Assembly: GCA_015521085.1 (NCBI GenBank)
Contig: WAOW01000005.1
Coordinates: 310,001-374,000, forward strand
Reading direction: 5' to 3'
DNA: 64,000 nt
Source of the DNA: Candidatus Thermodiscus eudorianus
GTDB lineage: Archaea > Thermoproteota > Thermoprotei_A > Sulfolobales > Acidilobaceae
Shown in pieces: positions 51,916 to 60,692 of the stretch (position 1 is the first letter of the stretch; each line of letters starts with the position of its first letter). The translations under genes were made by a program, and so were the position numbers. The notes beneath the pieces are model-generated. The model was not told where the DNA came from. It saw only the letters and a program-made list of their open reading frames with translations, and did no database searches.

Positions 51916-52168
51916 TTCTGTTAGCCTCTTCCTCGACCTCGCTAGAAATCTTCTCTAGGTCTAGCCCGGCCTTTGCGACCTCTTCGGCGAGTTCTCGTAG
52001 CACCTTTTCAACGTCAATCTTTTTAAGAACTAGAGCGTCATCTCTAATATTTAAGACAAGTAGTCTATCCCCGTTCTTCAGGTTAAGCTTCTTCCTAACT
52101 CGACTAGGGATAACAATCCTACCCTTCTTGTCAATAACAACTATCTCCACAAATCCCACCTCTCCCAC
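51884..52168 (-). CDS. AbrB/SpoVT-type antitoxin
   Basis: This is a 94-residue protein with the swapped-hairpin AbrB DNA-binding domain: VVIDKKGRIVIPSRVRKKLN, then GDRLLVLNIRDDALVLKK. The helical C-terminal half VEKVLRELAEEVAKAGLD would bind the toxin. A GTG at 52150 (VEIVVID) is an alternative start. It precedes and overlaps the broken PIN gene, forming a VapBC-like operon that normally represses itself. Confidence 0.85.
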   Translation of the reverse strand: MGEVGFVEIVVIDKKGRIVIPSRVRKKLNLKNGDRLLVLNIRDDALVLKKIDVEKVLRELAEEVAKAGLDLEKISSEVEEEANRIAKEKISSRY

Positions 52169-52329
52169 TTACCCCACGATTAGCAGTAGTATGACACCAG
52201 CTATAAGATTTCTCTATTCTTTTCAGCCTTTACCAGCGGCACTTCGAATATTAAAATAAAATAATAAATATTGTTAAATATCCTCAATTAAGCATCCCCA
52301 TTCATTTCATCATAAATTGTAATATGTGG

Positions 52330-52337
52330 TTATATAT
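52330..52337 (+). promoter_or_regulatory. TATA box of the aspartokinase operon
   Basis: TTATATAT centred about 27 bases before the ATG at 52361 predicts a leaderless transcript starting at that codon. Confidence 0.65.
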
Positions 52338-52360
52338 AGCGTCTCTTCCGAATCCTTATA

Positions 52361-52699
52361 ATGTATAGTGTTGTCTTGGATGGCTTAGGTGAGGCAGTTG
52401 CTCCAAACGAGGTAGCTGTCCGCGGACTCCTCTCTCCTCCGGGCTACATAGGGTTTACTCCGTTAAACTGTATAGGCCATGGCTCTCTCTATAGCGTGGC
52501 TCTGGGGCTGACACTTCTAACCTCTCCCACAACTGGTTGCTGTTGCCTGGATAGTCAGCATCTACCAAGGAGGCTAATCGTGTATGGTTTTGATTACCAT
52601 CGTAATAACGAAGCGAATCATTGTCGACAAGAGACACTGGAGACTGTGCAAGGTCCACCACTGTGGCAACGGTTCTCTCAGCGTTGCAGTAGCTGGTGA
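52361..52699 (+). CDS. 112-residue leader ORF upstream of aspartokinase
   Basis: The ORF begins at the predicted transcription start (TATA at 52330-52337) and its stop overlaps the aspartokinase GTG start by 4 bases (GTGA), so it is probably translated and coupled. No family is recognised. It contains a run of threonines (TLLTSPTTG) followed by CCC, and the C-terminal third looks poorly constrained. It may be a true small protein, a regulatory leader for a threonine-family operon, or a decayed gene. Confidence 0.45.
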   Translation: MYSVVLDGLGEAVAPNEVAVRGLLSPPGYIGFTPLNCIGHGSLYSVALGLTLLTSPTTGCCCLDSQHLPRRLIVYGFDYHRNNEANHCRQETLETVQGPPLWQRFSQRCSSW

Positions 52700-53805
52700 T
52701 AGCGATGGCCTGGGTGGTCGTGAAGATAGGGGGCTCGATACTAGAGTCCGCCAGAGACTATCTACGAGCAGCCGAGTCGCTGCAGAGACACTATCTATCG
52801 AGGGGCATTAGGGTAATCACAGTGGTCTCGGCCGCGAGCGGCGTGACAGACCTGATACTAGAGGCCCTCAAGGGCTCCATGGAGGCCAAAGAGGAGGCGA
52901 TACACAGGGTCCTATCCATAGCGGGAGGGGTTGGAGGGGCAAGCCTCGAATCGATGATAAGCAAGGTGCTGGAGCCCCTTGAAAAAGTTGGAGGCGGCAT
53001 TGTAGATCCCTGGGTGAAGGCTAGGCTCCTCTCGATAGGCGAGGCCGCGAGCCGCATGACCCTGGTCCAAAGCCTCCAGAGCCTGGGAGTTAAGGCCGTG
53101 GAAATCCCAGCGCCTGAACTCGTGAGGGCTTGGGGAGATCCGTTGAACTCCAGGATAGACTACCGGGAGACCTCGGCCAGGCTCAGCGCTATCGCGGGGA
53201 GGCTAGGGGAGTACCAGGCCGTGGTAGTAGACGGGTTCGTGGCTATGGGTGAGGAGGGAGTGGTGGTCTTGGGTAGGGGAGGCTCCGACTATACGGCCAC
53301 AGCCCTGGCGGCACTCTCCGACGCCAGGCACGTGCACCTAGTCACAGACGTGGACGGCATATACAGCGCGGACCCCGCCATCGTCCCAAAGCCACGCCGC
53401 GTGGAGGCCCTCGGTTACAGGGAGGCCGCGGTCGCCGCGAGTTATGGTGTGAAGAAACTGCACCCGAGGACCTTCGAGCCCATAAACACTATCAGGCCCG
53501 TCGAGGTTAGGATCGGGGCCTGGACCAGGTGGACCCGGATAGCCGGGGTCCCCGAGGTTAAGCCCCCGAGGGTCAAGCTAGTCGCCTCAAGGAGGGTAGA
53601 CGGCGTGGCCCACGTCTCCCTCATAGGCTCTGGACTCGCCTCTCCCGAGCTTGTCTCGGGAGCAGTCGCCGCGGTCAGGAATGCTGGACTGGAGTTCCAC
53701 GAGATGATCCTCTCCCCCGGGAACCAGTCGCTGGCCTTCAAGGTGGACAGAAGCCTAGAGACGGCTCTAGTGAACGCGCTCCACGGCCTAGTAGGGGTGT
53801 ATTAG
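52696..53805 (+). CDS. lysC: Aspartate kinase
   Basis: This is a 369-residue protein. The N-terminal kinase lobe starts VVVKIGGSIL with VITVVSAASGVTDLIL. The aspartate-binding part includes GRGGSDYTATALAA and VTDVDGIYSADPAIVP, followed by a short C-terminal ACT region (VAHVSLIGSG, LSPGNQSLAFKVD) for allosteric control. It makes aspartyl phosphate, the first step to lysine, threonine and methionine. ATG 52705 is an alternative start, but the GTGA overlap favours 52696. Immediately followed by asd. Confidence 0.93.
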   Translation: MIAMAWVVVKIGGSILESARDYLRAAESLQRHYLSRGIRVITVVSAASGVTDLILEALKGSMEAKEEAIHRVLSIAGGVGGASLESMISKVLEPLEKVGGGIVDPWVKARLLSIGEAASRMTLVQSLQSLGVKAVEIPAPELVRAWGDPLNSRIDYRETSARLSAIAGRLGEYQAVVVDGFVAMGEEGVVVLGRGGSDYTATALAALSDARHVHLVTDVDGIYSADPAIVPKPRRVEALGYREAAVAASYGVKKLHPRTFEPINTIRPVEVRIGAWTRWTRIAGVPEVKPPRVKLVASRRVDGVAHVSLIGSGLASPELVSGAVAAVRNAGLEFHEMILSPGNQSLAFKVDRSLETALVNALHGLVGVY

Positions 53806-53806
53806 C

Positions 53807-54877
53807 ATGGTGGAGAAGCTCCGGGTAGCGGTTCTAGGCGCGACGGGCATAGTGGGTCAGAGGTTCGTGGCCAGGCTATCGCGCCATCCATGGTTTGAAC
53901 TCGAAGCCCTATACGCATCGCCAGAGAAGGCCGGCTACAGGTATGGTGACGTCGTCGAGTGGGTGATCGACGAGGAGCCGAGAGAGGACGTGTGGGAGAT
54001 GCGTCTCAGAAAGCTCAGGGTGGAAGATGTGGCGCGAGAGGGCTTCGACCTGGTGTTCTCCGCCCTATCCTCAAGCGTGGCCGCCGCTGTCGAGGCTGAG
54101 TTGGCTAGGCTGGGGGCTAGGATCGTGTCGAACGCCAGCCCCTACAGGATGGAAAGGGACATACCACTGTTGAACCCCGAGGTCAACGCGGACCACGCAG
54201 TGCTAGTCGAGAAGCAGGCCAGGCGCGGGTGGAGGGGGTGGATAGCCAAGGTCCCCAACTGCTCCACCGCAATACTAACCCTCGCCCTAAAGCCCGTCCA
54301 CGACAAATACAGGATAAAGAGGGTGATGGTAGCCACCATGCAGGCAGTCAGCGGCGCAGGCCTCCGAGGCGTCCCAGCCACCATGATAACCGACAACATA
54401 ATACCACACATACCAGGCGAGGAGGAGAAACTAGCCCGAGAGACGCGCAAGATACTAGGCCGCCTAAGAAACAACGAGATAACACAAGCAGACATGACGG
54501 TGACAGCCATCACAACAAGAGTCCCCGTACTAGACGGCCACCTAGAAGCAGTATTCATAGAAGTCGAGGAAACACCCCAAACCCCCCAAGAAGTCGCGGC
54601 GACGCTGGAAGAATACAGGGGCAACAAGATCAAAAACCTAAAGCTACCCACAGCCCCACAGAAACCAGTAATAGTCAAACACGAAGAAAACAGGCCACAA
54701 CCAAGACTAGACAGGAACGCCGGAGACGGCATGACAGTCACAGCCGGGAGGATCAAGATAGACCAGGAGAACAACACGATAAAAATGATAATACTAGGGC
54801 ACAACACGATCAGGGGGGCAGCCGGGACAGGAATACTAATAGGCGAACTAATGCACAAACAAGGACACACCAACTAA
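53807..54877 (+). CDS. asd: Aspartate-semialdehyde dehydrogenase
   Basis: This 356-residue protein has the NADP-binding loop VLGATGIVGQRFVARL, a conserved SNASPYRME and the catalytic cysteine in KVPNCSTAIL. It reduces aspartyl phosphate to the semialdehyde and follows aspartokinase with no gap, so they form an operon. Length and the late NAGDGMTVTAGRI segment match the archaeal enzyme. The last third is markedly A-rich at the codon level. Confidence 0.94.
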   Translation: MVEKLRVAVLGATGIVGQRFVARLSRHPWFELEALYASPEKAGYRYGDVVEWVIDEEPREDVWEMRLRKLRVEDVAREGFDLVFSALSSSVAAAVEAELARLGARIVSNASPYRMERDIPLLNPEVNADHAVLVEKQARRGWRGWIAKVPNCSTAILTLALKPVHDKYRIKRVMVATMQAVSGAGLRGVPATMITDNIIPHIPGEEEKLARETRKILGRLRNNEITQADMTVTAITTRVPVLDGHLEAVFIEVEETPQTPQEVAATLEEYRGNKIKNLKLPTAPQKPVIVKHEENRPQPRLDRNAGDGMTVTAGRIKIDQENNTIKMIILGHNTIRGAAGTGILIGELMHKQGHTN

Positions 54878-55258
54878 GACGTCTTTATTAATAGGAGATA
54901 TACTATACTTGAGGGAAACCCTAAGTCAAAGCGCAGAACACCCCCACAAGCTTCACCGCACATTTTATGGATTATAACTAAAGAGCTCCTAGAAGATAAT
55001 TCTCTAAGGTACTAGTAAAGCTCGAAAGAGACCTAGCGAGAGTATTGGCTGAGTGCAACGAGTGTAAAAGAAAAGCACTAGATCGCCTAGAAATATACAA
55101 GGCGGAGCTAGAAGACCTACTAGCACAAGAGCCTACCTTTAGCCGATAACATCTCTATTATCTGGTGTTAGGTAAGACTTGGACGCCCGTTCTTTTAGGT
55201 ACAAGACATATAATAGTATTACTGTAGTACTGTGGTAAATGAACACTGGTGAAGCTGA
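54878..55258. other. Gene-free stretch with possible small remnant
   Basis: 381 bases. From about 55004, 46 codons read KLERDLARVLAECNECKRKA then LDRLEIYKAELEDLLAQ and a TAA at 55147, a helical peptide with no good start codon, perhaps a fragment. A TATA-like CATATAATAG at 55206 precedes the next gene. Confidence 0.4.
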
Positions 55259-56278
55259 TTGCGGTTACTTACTAGCATTGGTGGCTGGCCTTCAGAGCAA
55301 TATAGAGAAAAAATAAAGATGGCAGCAAGAATCATAAAACAAATGGAGGATATGAAATTTATTAATGATATTTTCTTCATAAGAGCAGTGTTCTCAGCAT
55401 ATCCTCGAGCTATTTATGGCCCTTCTCCCCTTGTAGCTCCTTACACCGAGCTGTGGGATCTAGAAACGACAGAGTTCTCAAAACTAGTAGAATTAGCTAA
55501 TAAGATATCTCAAGCTTATTCCGATCGTAATAAAAATTTAATAGCTAGAAATTCGCAATTAAAGATTTATCTTGCCGTTAAGGCTTTGGATGAAAATCTG
55601 GCCGGATCTTTAACTATAAGGATTTCAGGGTTTGAAAAGAGAAATTATGGCGATATTGAACTATATCTTTATAAGTTAGACGGTGACGAAGAGACGGAAT
55701 TTTTCGACTTGCTGAGAGAGCATATTAAGCAGGATAAATATATAGCGACTCGGCTAGCTGATTTGTCTGAATATATCCTTAACGAAATTGGTAGTGTTAA
55801 GTTTACTACAATAATGGGAGTAGATGATTCGATTAAGTACGGCTATGGATCTATGTTAATTGCTGCACATGGAGGGCCGACTGGCCAAGCGTTTCAAAGC
55901 CACATCGCATTAATTAGGAGATACGCGAAATATAGAGTAGATACCCTAAGGAGGAGATCAGAGTATTATGAAGTTGAGTCTGATATAGTGAAGAAACTTG
56001 GATCGATTTATAACTTTAACAAGGTCGTCGGTGCCTTTATAGCTAAACGGAACATTAAAACCATTATGGAAGCTTTTGAAAAAGAATATAGGAACTCTGG
56101 CGTAGAAACTTCACAGGGTAGCTATATAGTCGTGGCTAGGGATGGAACTTTAAGTCAAGCTTATGGTAATATTTTAAAAATAATTAAAATAATGTTAGAA
56201 CCATTCGCGGATGAGAGGCAGTTCAATAGACTAGTTGAAAATGCTGTAAAAAAGATTAAAGAAAAACTTTATTCCTAG
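55259..56278 (+). CDS. AT-rich orphan protein of accessory island
   Basis: This is a 339-residue, mainly helical and charged protein with a TTG start. No catalytic motif is recognised. Segments include GDIELYLYKLDGDEETEFFD and GVETSQGSYIVVARDGTLSQ. Base composition is far more AT-rich than the core genes, implying transfer. An ATG at 55239 fits a leaderless promoter but leads to a stop after 25 residues in another frame, so the N-terminus is uncertain. It converges with the next gene, overlapping by 4 bases. Confidence 0.6.
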   Translation: MRLLTSIGGWPSEQYREKIKMAARIIKQMEDMKFINDIFFIRAVFSAYPRAIYGPSPLVAPYTELWDLETTEFSKLVELANKISQAYSDRNKNLIARNSQLKIYLAVKALDENLAGSLTIRISGFEKRNYGDIELYLYKLDGDEETEFFDLLREHIKQDKYIATRLADLSEYILNEIGSVKFTTIMGVDDSIKYGYGSMLIAAHGGPTGQAFQSHIALIRRYAKYRVDTLRRRSEYYEVESDIVKKLGSIYNFNKVVGAFIAKRNIKTIMEAFEKEYRNSGVETSQGSYIVVARDGTLSQAYGNILKIIKIMLEPFADERQFNRLVENAVKKIKEKLYS

Positions 56279-56988
56279 CTACTTGTCATATATTTTCTAA
56301 TACCAGCTGGTATATAGATCACTGGAACCGGAAATAGACCTCTACTCCCTACCTTTGTAAGGAAACCAGTAGACTTATCCCTTTCTAAGCCTTTAGGCAG
56401 AGCAGATCTTCTTGTGGCTATAAGTACTATGAAGGTACATGATTTTTTAAGTTCTTTTGGCAAGTTAGTGTACGATGATATTAATTGATCTTGGAATTTT
56501 ACAGGCGATCTCGAGCCTGGATTCTCTTTTTCTTCTATTATTAGTGTGAGGCCTTTTGCTGAAATAATTATGTAGTCCGGATTCTTAAAAGTTGCTCCTT
56601 TTATCATGTAGAGTTTTGCGATTTCATCTTCATTACAGTAGACGGCCTCTGGACAATTTTTCTTTAATATTTTACTAAGATCTCCATTATTGCATTCGGT
56701 TTCGCATTCCTCAAGTTTTTCTTTTATCCCTTTTATTAAATCTAAGGTTGATTTCCTAAATGGACATTGGTATGGAAGCGCTAGCCTATTGAACCAGTTC
56801 TTAAATTTTTTATTATTTTCAAAATTTATTAAAACTTCTTCTATATGATCCTCTATCATGTCTAGATATTTTATAAATTTACGATAGTCTATATCACATC
56901 GGCACACCTTGCAGTGACCATTATTTAGGCACAGCTCAATAAACTTTGTATCACACGTACCAATTTGAACCATTCTAATCACTCTCAT
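56275..56988 (-). CDS. Putative PD-(D/E)xK-type nuclease of accessory island
   Basis: This is a 237-residue protein. KNPDYIIISAKGLTLIIEEK has a PD, then E-x-K (EEK) spacing typical of restriction-like nucleases, with a following Q-containing helix (KFQDQLISSYTN). Nine cysteines, several paired (CKVCRC near the N-terminus), suggest a metal site. AT-rich like its neighbour. A defence or mobile-element nuclease is plausible, but the motif is short and the call tentative. Confidence 0.55.
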   Translation of the reverse strand: MRVIRMVQIGTCDTKFIELCLNNGHCKVCRCDIDYRKFIKYLDMIEDHIEEVLINFENNKKFKNWFNRLALPYQCPFRKSTLDLIKGIKEKLEECETECNNGDLSKILKKNCPEAVYCNEDEIAKLYMIKGATFKNPDYIIISAKGLTLIIEEKENPGSRSPVKFQDQLISSYTNLPKELKKSCTFIVLIATRRSALPKGLERDKSTGFLTKVGSRGLFPVPVIYIPAGIRKYMTSS

Positions 56989-57303
56989 TTAATTATTATA
57001 TTTTGCAAGACGTTTTCTTCTCTACCTTCCATGATATTTACGTTATCCTACAAAATAAAAGTTGTAATCCTTCAATTTCCCGGTTAACCTTTATATCTAT
57101 TCATCGGTTCAATAGTATACTGTGACTATAGAGGGTATAGGTATACTTTCAGTGAGAGAGCAGTTGCTCCTATCGATTATCTTATATTATCGGAAGCGTG
57201 GGTGGGGCTACTATAGGACCGGAAGAATTCTCTGGCTCTGGCTTGAGGCCTAGAACCCGAATAACACGCATTTGAGCGGTTCTAGGATATTATTGTAGTA
57301 ATA

Positions 57304-57934
57304 ATGGAGAGTCCACTGATACTTGTAAATGTCGCAACAACCCGTAGACTATTCGAGAAACCCGATGATGAAGATGAGGGACCCTCAATTATCTCTGAAG
57401 GGTATTTGAGGCTCTGTAGGACGCAGAGAGTAATTATCGGTGCCTTAAAGGGCCTAAACGGCAGAGCTCTTTTTCATAGTATTTTGTAGAAGTTATAAAG
57501 CAACTTGGAGTATGGGATGATGCAGTTAAGAAGAGTATGGGTAGCTCTGAAAAAGGCTTAAGGTTTGAGGGCTCGTAGATTCTTGTAATGGTGTCTGCTG
57601 GATTTCAAGGAAGCTTGGAAAAGTTCCTATAATGGTTGAGAACTTCAGGGTTGAAAACGAGCTCGGAGGCGTAATCTAGGTTTGGAGTAAGAAAGAGTAT
57701 GGTAGAAACGCCTACTTGGATGAAGCTTTAGATTTAGCTGTACTACATGGTGCTAAAAGAATTGTCCGAGTGGAGCTTTTAATAGGCCTTAATGATAGGT
57801 TTGCTGAGTTTATGGGAGAACATGGCATTAGCATCATTAAAATCTATAGGGACAGGAGTCCTCTTTGGCTGGATAGAGCTAGGCTCGAAGCTTCCTTCGA
57901 TAGGCCTCCGAATCTTTATCCCTCATCCTGCTGA
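57304..57934 (+). pseudogene. Decayed gene in three frames
   Basis: Coding-like pieces succeed one another in three different frames: SPLILVNVATTRRLFEKPDD (57304-57489), VEVIKQLGVWDDAVKKSMGS (from 57486) and EYGRNAYLDEALDLAVLHGA then KRIVRVELLIGL (about 57690-57934). Internal stops and shifts separate them. The original family is not recognised. A palindrome copy sits inside at 57376. Confidence 0.45.
57376..57386. repeat. GAGGGWCCCTC palindrome (A centre), in pseudogene
   Basis: Exact copy in the decayed gene at 57304-57934. Confidence 0.9.
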
Positions 57935-58022
57935 GATACCATTGGGTTAGGTTGATGGAGGATTTGTTCTTCTTATTGGCTAGGAGTTATTGATTCACGG
58001 GGTTCGGGGTGTGGTGTTGCAG

Positions 58023-58268
58023 TTATTGGTTTAGGCATTTGAGTATGCATTCTCCTTTTTGTGTTATTTTTAGGAGTGCTTGTCGTGGTGGTCCTGGTTC
58101 TAGTGTTTTTGTTATGAATCCTAGTCGTTCTAGGGCTTCTGCCCATCGTGAGGCTGCGTTGTAGTTTAGGCCTGTTTTGTTTGCTAGTTCTTGTATGTTT
58201 ATGGGTCCTGCTGCTATTGCTTCTAGTGTTAGTTTTAGGTTTGAGAGGGTTTCTTCGAGCCTGGGCAT
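58023..58268 (-). CDS. Small winged-helix DNA-binding protein
   Basis: This is an 81-residue protein with a typical archaeal winged helix: INIQELANKTGLNYNAASRW as helix-turn-helix, then ERLGFITKTLEPGPPRQALL forming the wing and KITQKGECIL. The start is ATG 58268. It is probably a regulator of accessory genes, and no partner gene is adjacent. A different frame spans the same bases but lacks coding character. Confidence 0.7.
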   Translation of the reverse strand: MPRLEETLSNLKLTLEAIAAGPINIQELANKTGLNYNAASRWAEALERLGFITKTLEPGPPRQALLKITQKGECILKCLNQ

Positions 58269-58675
58269 TTGTGTTCACCTCTTTTTGGCTATTTGGTTAT
58301 TGTTGTTGTTTAATATTTCGGAGTTTCTATGGAGTAAAGTTTAATATGTTAGATTTGATCCTAGTTCAATAGTAAACTAGGTAATAGGAGTAATGTTGTA
58401 GAGATGTTGTAGAGGGTTACTGTGATCTATTCTGTTGGGATAGGGTATGTGTTGCGTGGTGTTGTTAAGGGTTTAGAGGAGTTGTAAGTTTATCCAGTTG
58501 TCTGCTAGGAAGGCTAAAGGTCTTGGTGATGGCCTGTTTAGGGTTAGGATTCGTGTTGAGTAGTTTTCCAGGGGGTCTTGTCCAGGTTCCTGGACAAGAT
58601 CTTGACAAGGGTTAGTGAAGGGAGTCTGTTAGAGGGGAGTTAGTGATGGTGGAGAGTGGTTCTATGTTTAGGAGA
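58269..58675. other. Gene-free stretch before tRNA-His
   Basis: 407 bases with no credible ORF. The one clear structure is the near-perfect 22-bp palindrome at 58577-58598. Confidence 0.5.
58577..58598. repeat. 22-bp palindrome
   Basis: CTTGTCCAGG and its exact reverse complement are separated by only two bases (TT). Could be a dimeric regulator site or a strong hairpin. Confidence 0.65.
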
Positions 58676-58754
58676 TGGGGCCCGGGCCGGGATTTGAACC
58701 CGGGACCTCCGGATCCACAGTCCGGCGCTCTAACCAGGCTGAGCTACCCGGGCC
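58676..58754 (-). tRNA. tRNA-His (anticodon GTG)
   Basis: Read on the minus strand, the acceptor GCCCGGG pairs with CCCGGGC, an encoded G-1 at 58754 pairs with discriminator C, and CCA (58678-58676) is encoded. The anticodon loop CTGTGGA gives GTG. The D arm GCTC/GAGC and T arm CCGGG/CCCGG are intact, with no intron. The extra 5' G is the histidine identity element. Confidence 0.96.
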
Positions 58755-59028
58755 ATGCTCGACCGCCCAGATAGTAGTTCACCGCCCCCATAGAGGGGCT
58801 CATCCCGGGCCCCAGCGTGCCGTTTACCTGCTCTGTTGGTCTTAGGGGTTTAATTCTTTATGAACACGGCTCTCATGGCTACGGTACTCCATTCCCTTTG
58901 GGGGCTTTACTAGCTCTTCCCTCGATGCTCTAGGCAGGTCTAGCCTGATGATGTCGTCGTGTGTAGTGGTGTTGTCTATGGCGTAGCTTGTCCTGGTCCT
59001 TCCGAGCTAGGTTGGCACGTAGTTTTAC

Positions 59029-59493
59029 TTATGAAATTATATTTAAATATTTACTGTTTATTTCTTCTTTTACAGCTATCTCATGTAACCGTTTGTCCCC
59101 GGTTAGGAATAGGCTTGAATCAACATATTTTGCTGACGCAATTTGTATTGCGTCGGCCTCGTAGATGTGGTATTTTTCTATTAGCTTCCAACTATCTCTT
59201 AGAATTTTTATCTTCAATGGCACAATCAATGCAACTCCTAGTTTTATCATCCTCCTAGCCTCTAGTAGGAACCTGTTCTTGACAATCTTGAACGCATGAT
59301 CATCGATTCTACCGGTGCTTCTGGCTTTATCGAAGGCCCCTAGAACCTCTCCGATATTCCATATACTATAGGATAGCTTAACCTCTCCCGAGTATGATTT
59401 GATGTAGAGCTTTCTCACAAAATCACTGCCTGGCTCTTCAATATATCTTTTTATTATAGCACTGCTATCCAGATAAATTATTTGATCGTTCAT
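59029..59493 (-). CDS. vapC: VapC-type PIN-domain toxin
   Basis: This 154-residue PIN ribonuclease has acidic residues in IYLDSSAIIKRY, EADAIQIASA and LTGDKRLHE. Unlike the copy at 51474, it is full length. It is predicted to cleave RNA when released from its antitoxin, whose gene overlaps the start by 29 bases. Confidence 0.87.
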   Translation of the reverse strand: MNDQIIYLDSSAIIKRYIEEPGSDFVRKLYIKSYSGEVKLSYSIWNIGEVLGAFDKARSTGRIDDHAFKIVKNRFLLEARRMIKLGVALIVPLKIKILRDSWKLIEKYHIYEADAIQIASAKYVDSSLFLTGDKRLHEIAVKEEINSKYLNIIS

Positions 59494-59746
59494 CCCTCAT
59501 AACCCGGATTAAATCGCTTACAGTACCCTCCCGGGCCTTTATTGGCTCAAAATCTATCTCGTAGTTCTCGGAGCCAGCTAGGTCTAATAGTGCATCCTCC
59601 AATGCATCCTCGATAATCTCATTACTAATCATCTCTTCGAGGAGCCTGCTAGCCTCCACACCCTTTTTAGATGCATACCTCTTAAACCTCTCCCATAACT
59701 CCTTATTGATATATATGCTCGTCTTAACCTTAACCACCCTAAACAC
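59465..59746 (-). CDS. vapB: VapB-type antitoxin
   Basis: This 93-residue protein starts with a ribbon-helix-helix DNA-binding part (KVKTSIYINKELWERFKRYA) followed by an acidic, helical toxin-binding half. Together with the downstream vapC it forms an autoregulated toxin-antitoxin operon. Confidence 0.82.
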   Translation of the reverse strand: MFRVVKVKTSIYINKELWERFKRYASKKGVEASRLLEEMISNEIIEDALEDALLDLAGSENYEIDFEPIKAREGTVSDLIRVMRDERSNNLSG

Positions 59747-59868
59747 CTCTATTACAGAATATACCGAAACCCGTATTAAACGTTAACCAGGAAGTACTCT
59801 CCGTTACAACTCAAGTCAATACTGGTTCATGTGGTTGACATATGGCCACGCAGCGGGCTCCTTCAGCT

Positions 59869-60549
59869 TCAGCCGGCAGCGTTTCGCGGTGCAGACGCTA
59901 TTATGGATGCAACCCCGCTGGCATCGACCATGGCCTCGACCTCTCCCAGCTCGTATAGCGTGCGGCTGTTGGGGAGTTGGAGGTATGCGAGGGCCTCGTC
60001 ACCCGTGAGCACTATGTTATAGTAGTAGGGGTCGAAGTAGTCCAGGTAGCCCGTTACCCTGTCGTAGATGGGGGAGTCCTCCACGCCCTCGACAATCAAT
60101 AGTAGGAGGGAGCCGACACGCACCATATCATACTCGCCCTGCCTAGAGAAGCCCCTCGGGCTCCAATCCCCCGGCCCACAGGCGGTAGAGGCGTCAAGGA
60201 GTTTCACGGCCGACTCTATAGCCGCTAGTGCATGCCTCCTGCCAGGACTATGCGTGTCGCCCCAGAGGACTAGCTTCAGCCACTCGTCACGTGCCAGGGC
60301 ATAATAGGAATCTAACAGGAGCGCCTCCCGATACTGATCCAGCAGCACGCTGCACCTGGATCCGTAAACCCTTGAGGCCAGGGGGCTCGCACCCGAGGTG
60401 TCAAGGCCCAGTAGGGCAGTTGAGGCAGAGATCCAAGCCTTCCTAATAGCCCACTCATAGTCCCTGGCATAATAGTCGTTCCAAGCCGACACCAGGGTCG
60501 ACCGGGCCCGGGCCTGGAGGCTCGAATGCATACTCCATGTAACCCTCAA
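59869..60549 (-). CDS. Unknown helical protein, HEPN-like impression
   Basis: This is a 226-residue protein. The N-terminal half has long helices with WNDYYARDYEWAIRKAWISA and DQYREALLLDSYYALARDEW, reminiscent of HEPN-type proteins, but the RxxxxH motif is not clear. The C-terminal part is beta-rich. ATG 60549 or the internal ATG seven residues later may be used. No family recognised. Confidence 0.5.
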   Translation of the reverse strand: MRVTWSMHSSLQARARSTLVSAWNDYYARDYEWAIRKAWISASTALLGLDTSGASPLASRVYGSRCSVLLDQYREALLLDSYYALARDEWLKLVLWGDTHSPGRRHALAAIESAVKLLDASTACGPGDWSPRGFSRQGEYDMVRVGSLLLLIVEGVEDSPIYDRVTGYLDYFDPYYYNIVLTGDEALAYLQLPNSRTLYELGEVEAMVDASGVASIIASAPRNAAG

Positions 60550-60566
60550 TGGGGACCCCCCAGGGG

Positions 60567-60577
60567 GAGGGACCCTC
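60567..60577. repeat. GAGGGWCCCTC palindrome (A centre), intergenic
   Basis: Exact copy, first of the cluster. Confidence 0.9.
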
Positions 60578-60620
60578 TACCAGGGGCCTTATCTGATGTC
60601 CTGGCCCCGATCACAACCCG

Positions 60621-60631
60621 GAGGGACCCTC
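60621..60631. repeat. GAGGGWCCCTC palindrome (A centre), intergenic
   Basis: Exact copy, second of the cluster. Confidence 0.9.
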
Positions 60632-60681
60632 TAGCCCACCGGGCTCTCAGCTTTCAGCACTCACCACCAGGCCCCCTAGTA

Positions 60682-60692
60682 GAGGGTCCCTC
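60682..60692. repeat. GAGGGWCCCTC palindrome (T centre), intergenic
   Basis: Exact copy, third of the cluster; a near copy follows at 60702. Confidence 0.9.

Noticed and set aside
54229-54891. 220-codon plus-strand ORF
   Set aside because: Shadow of asd, composed of Arg, His, Gln and Asn from an A-rich stretch. The asd frame has the catalytic cysteine and NADP loop.
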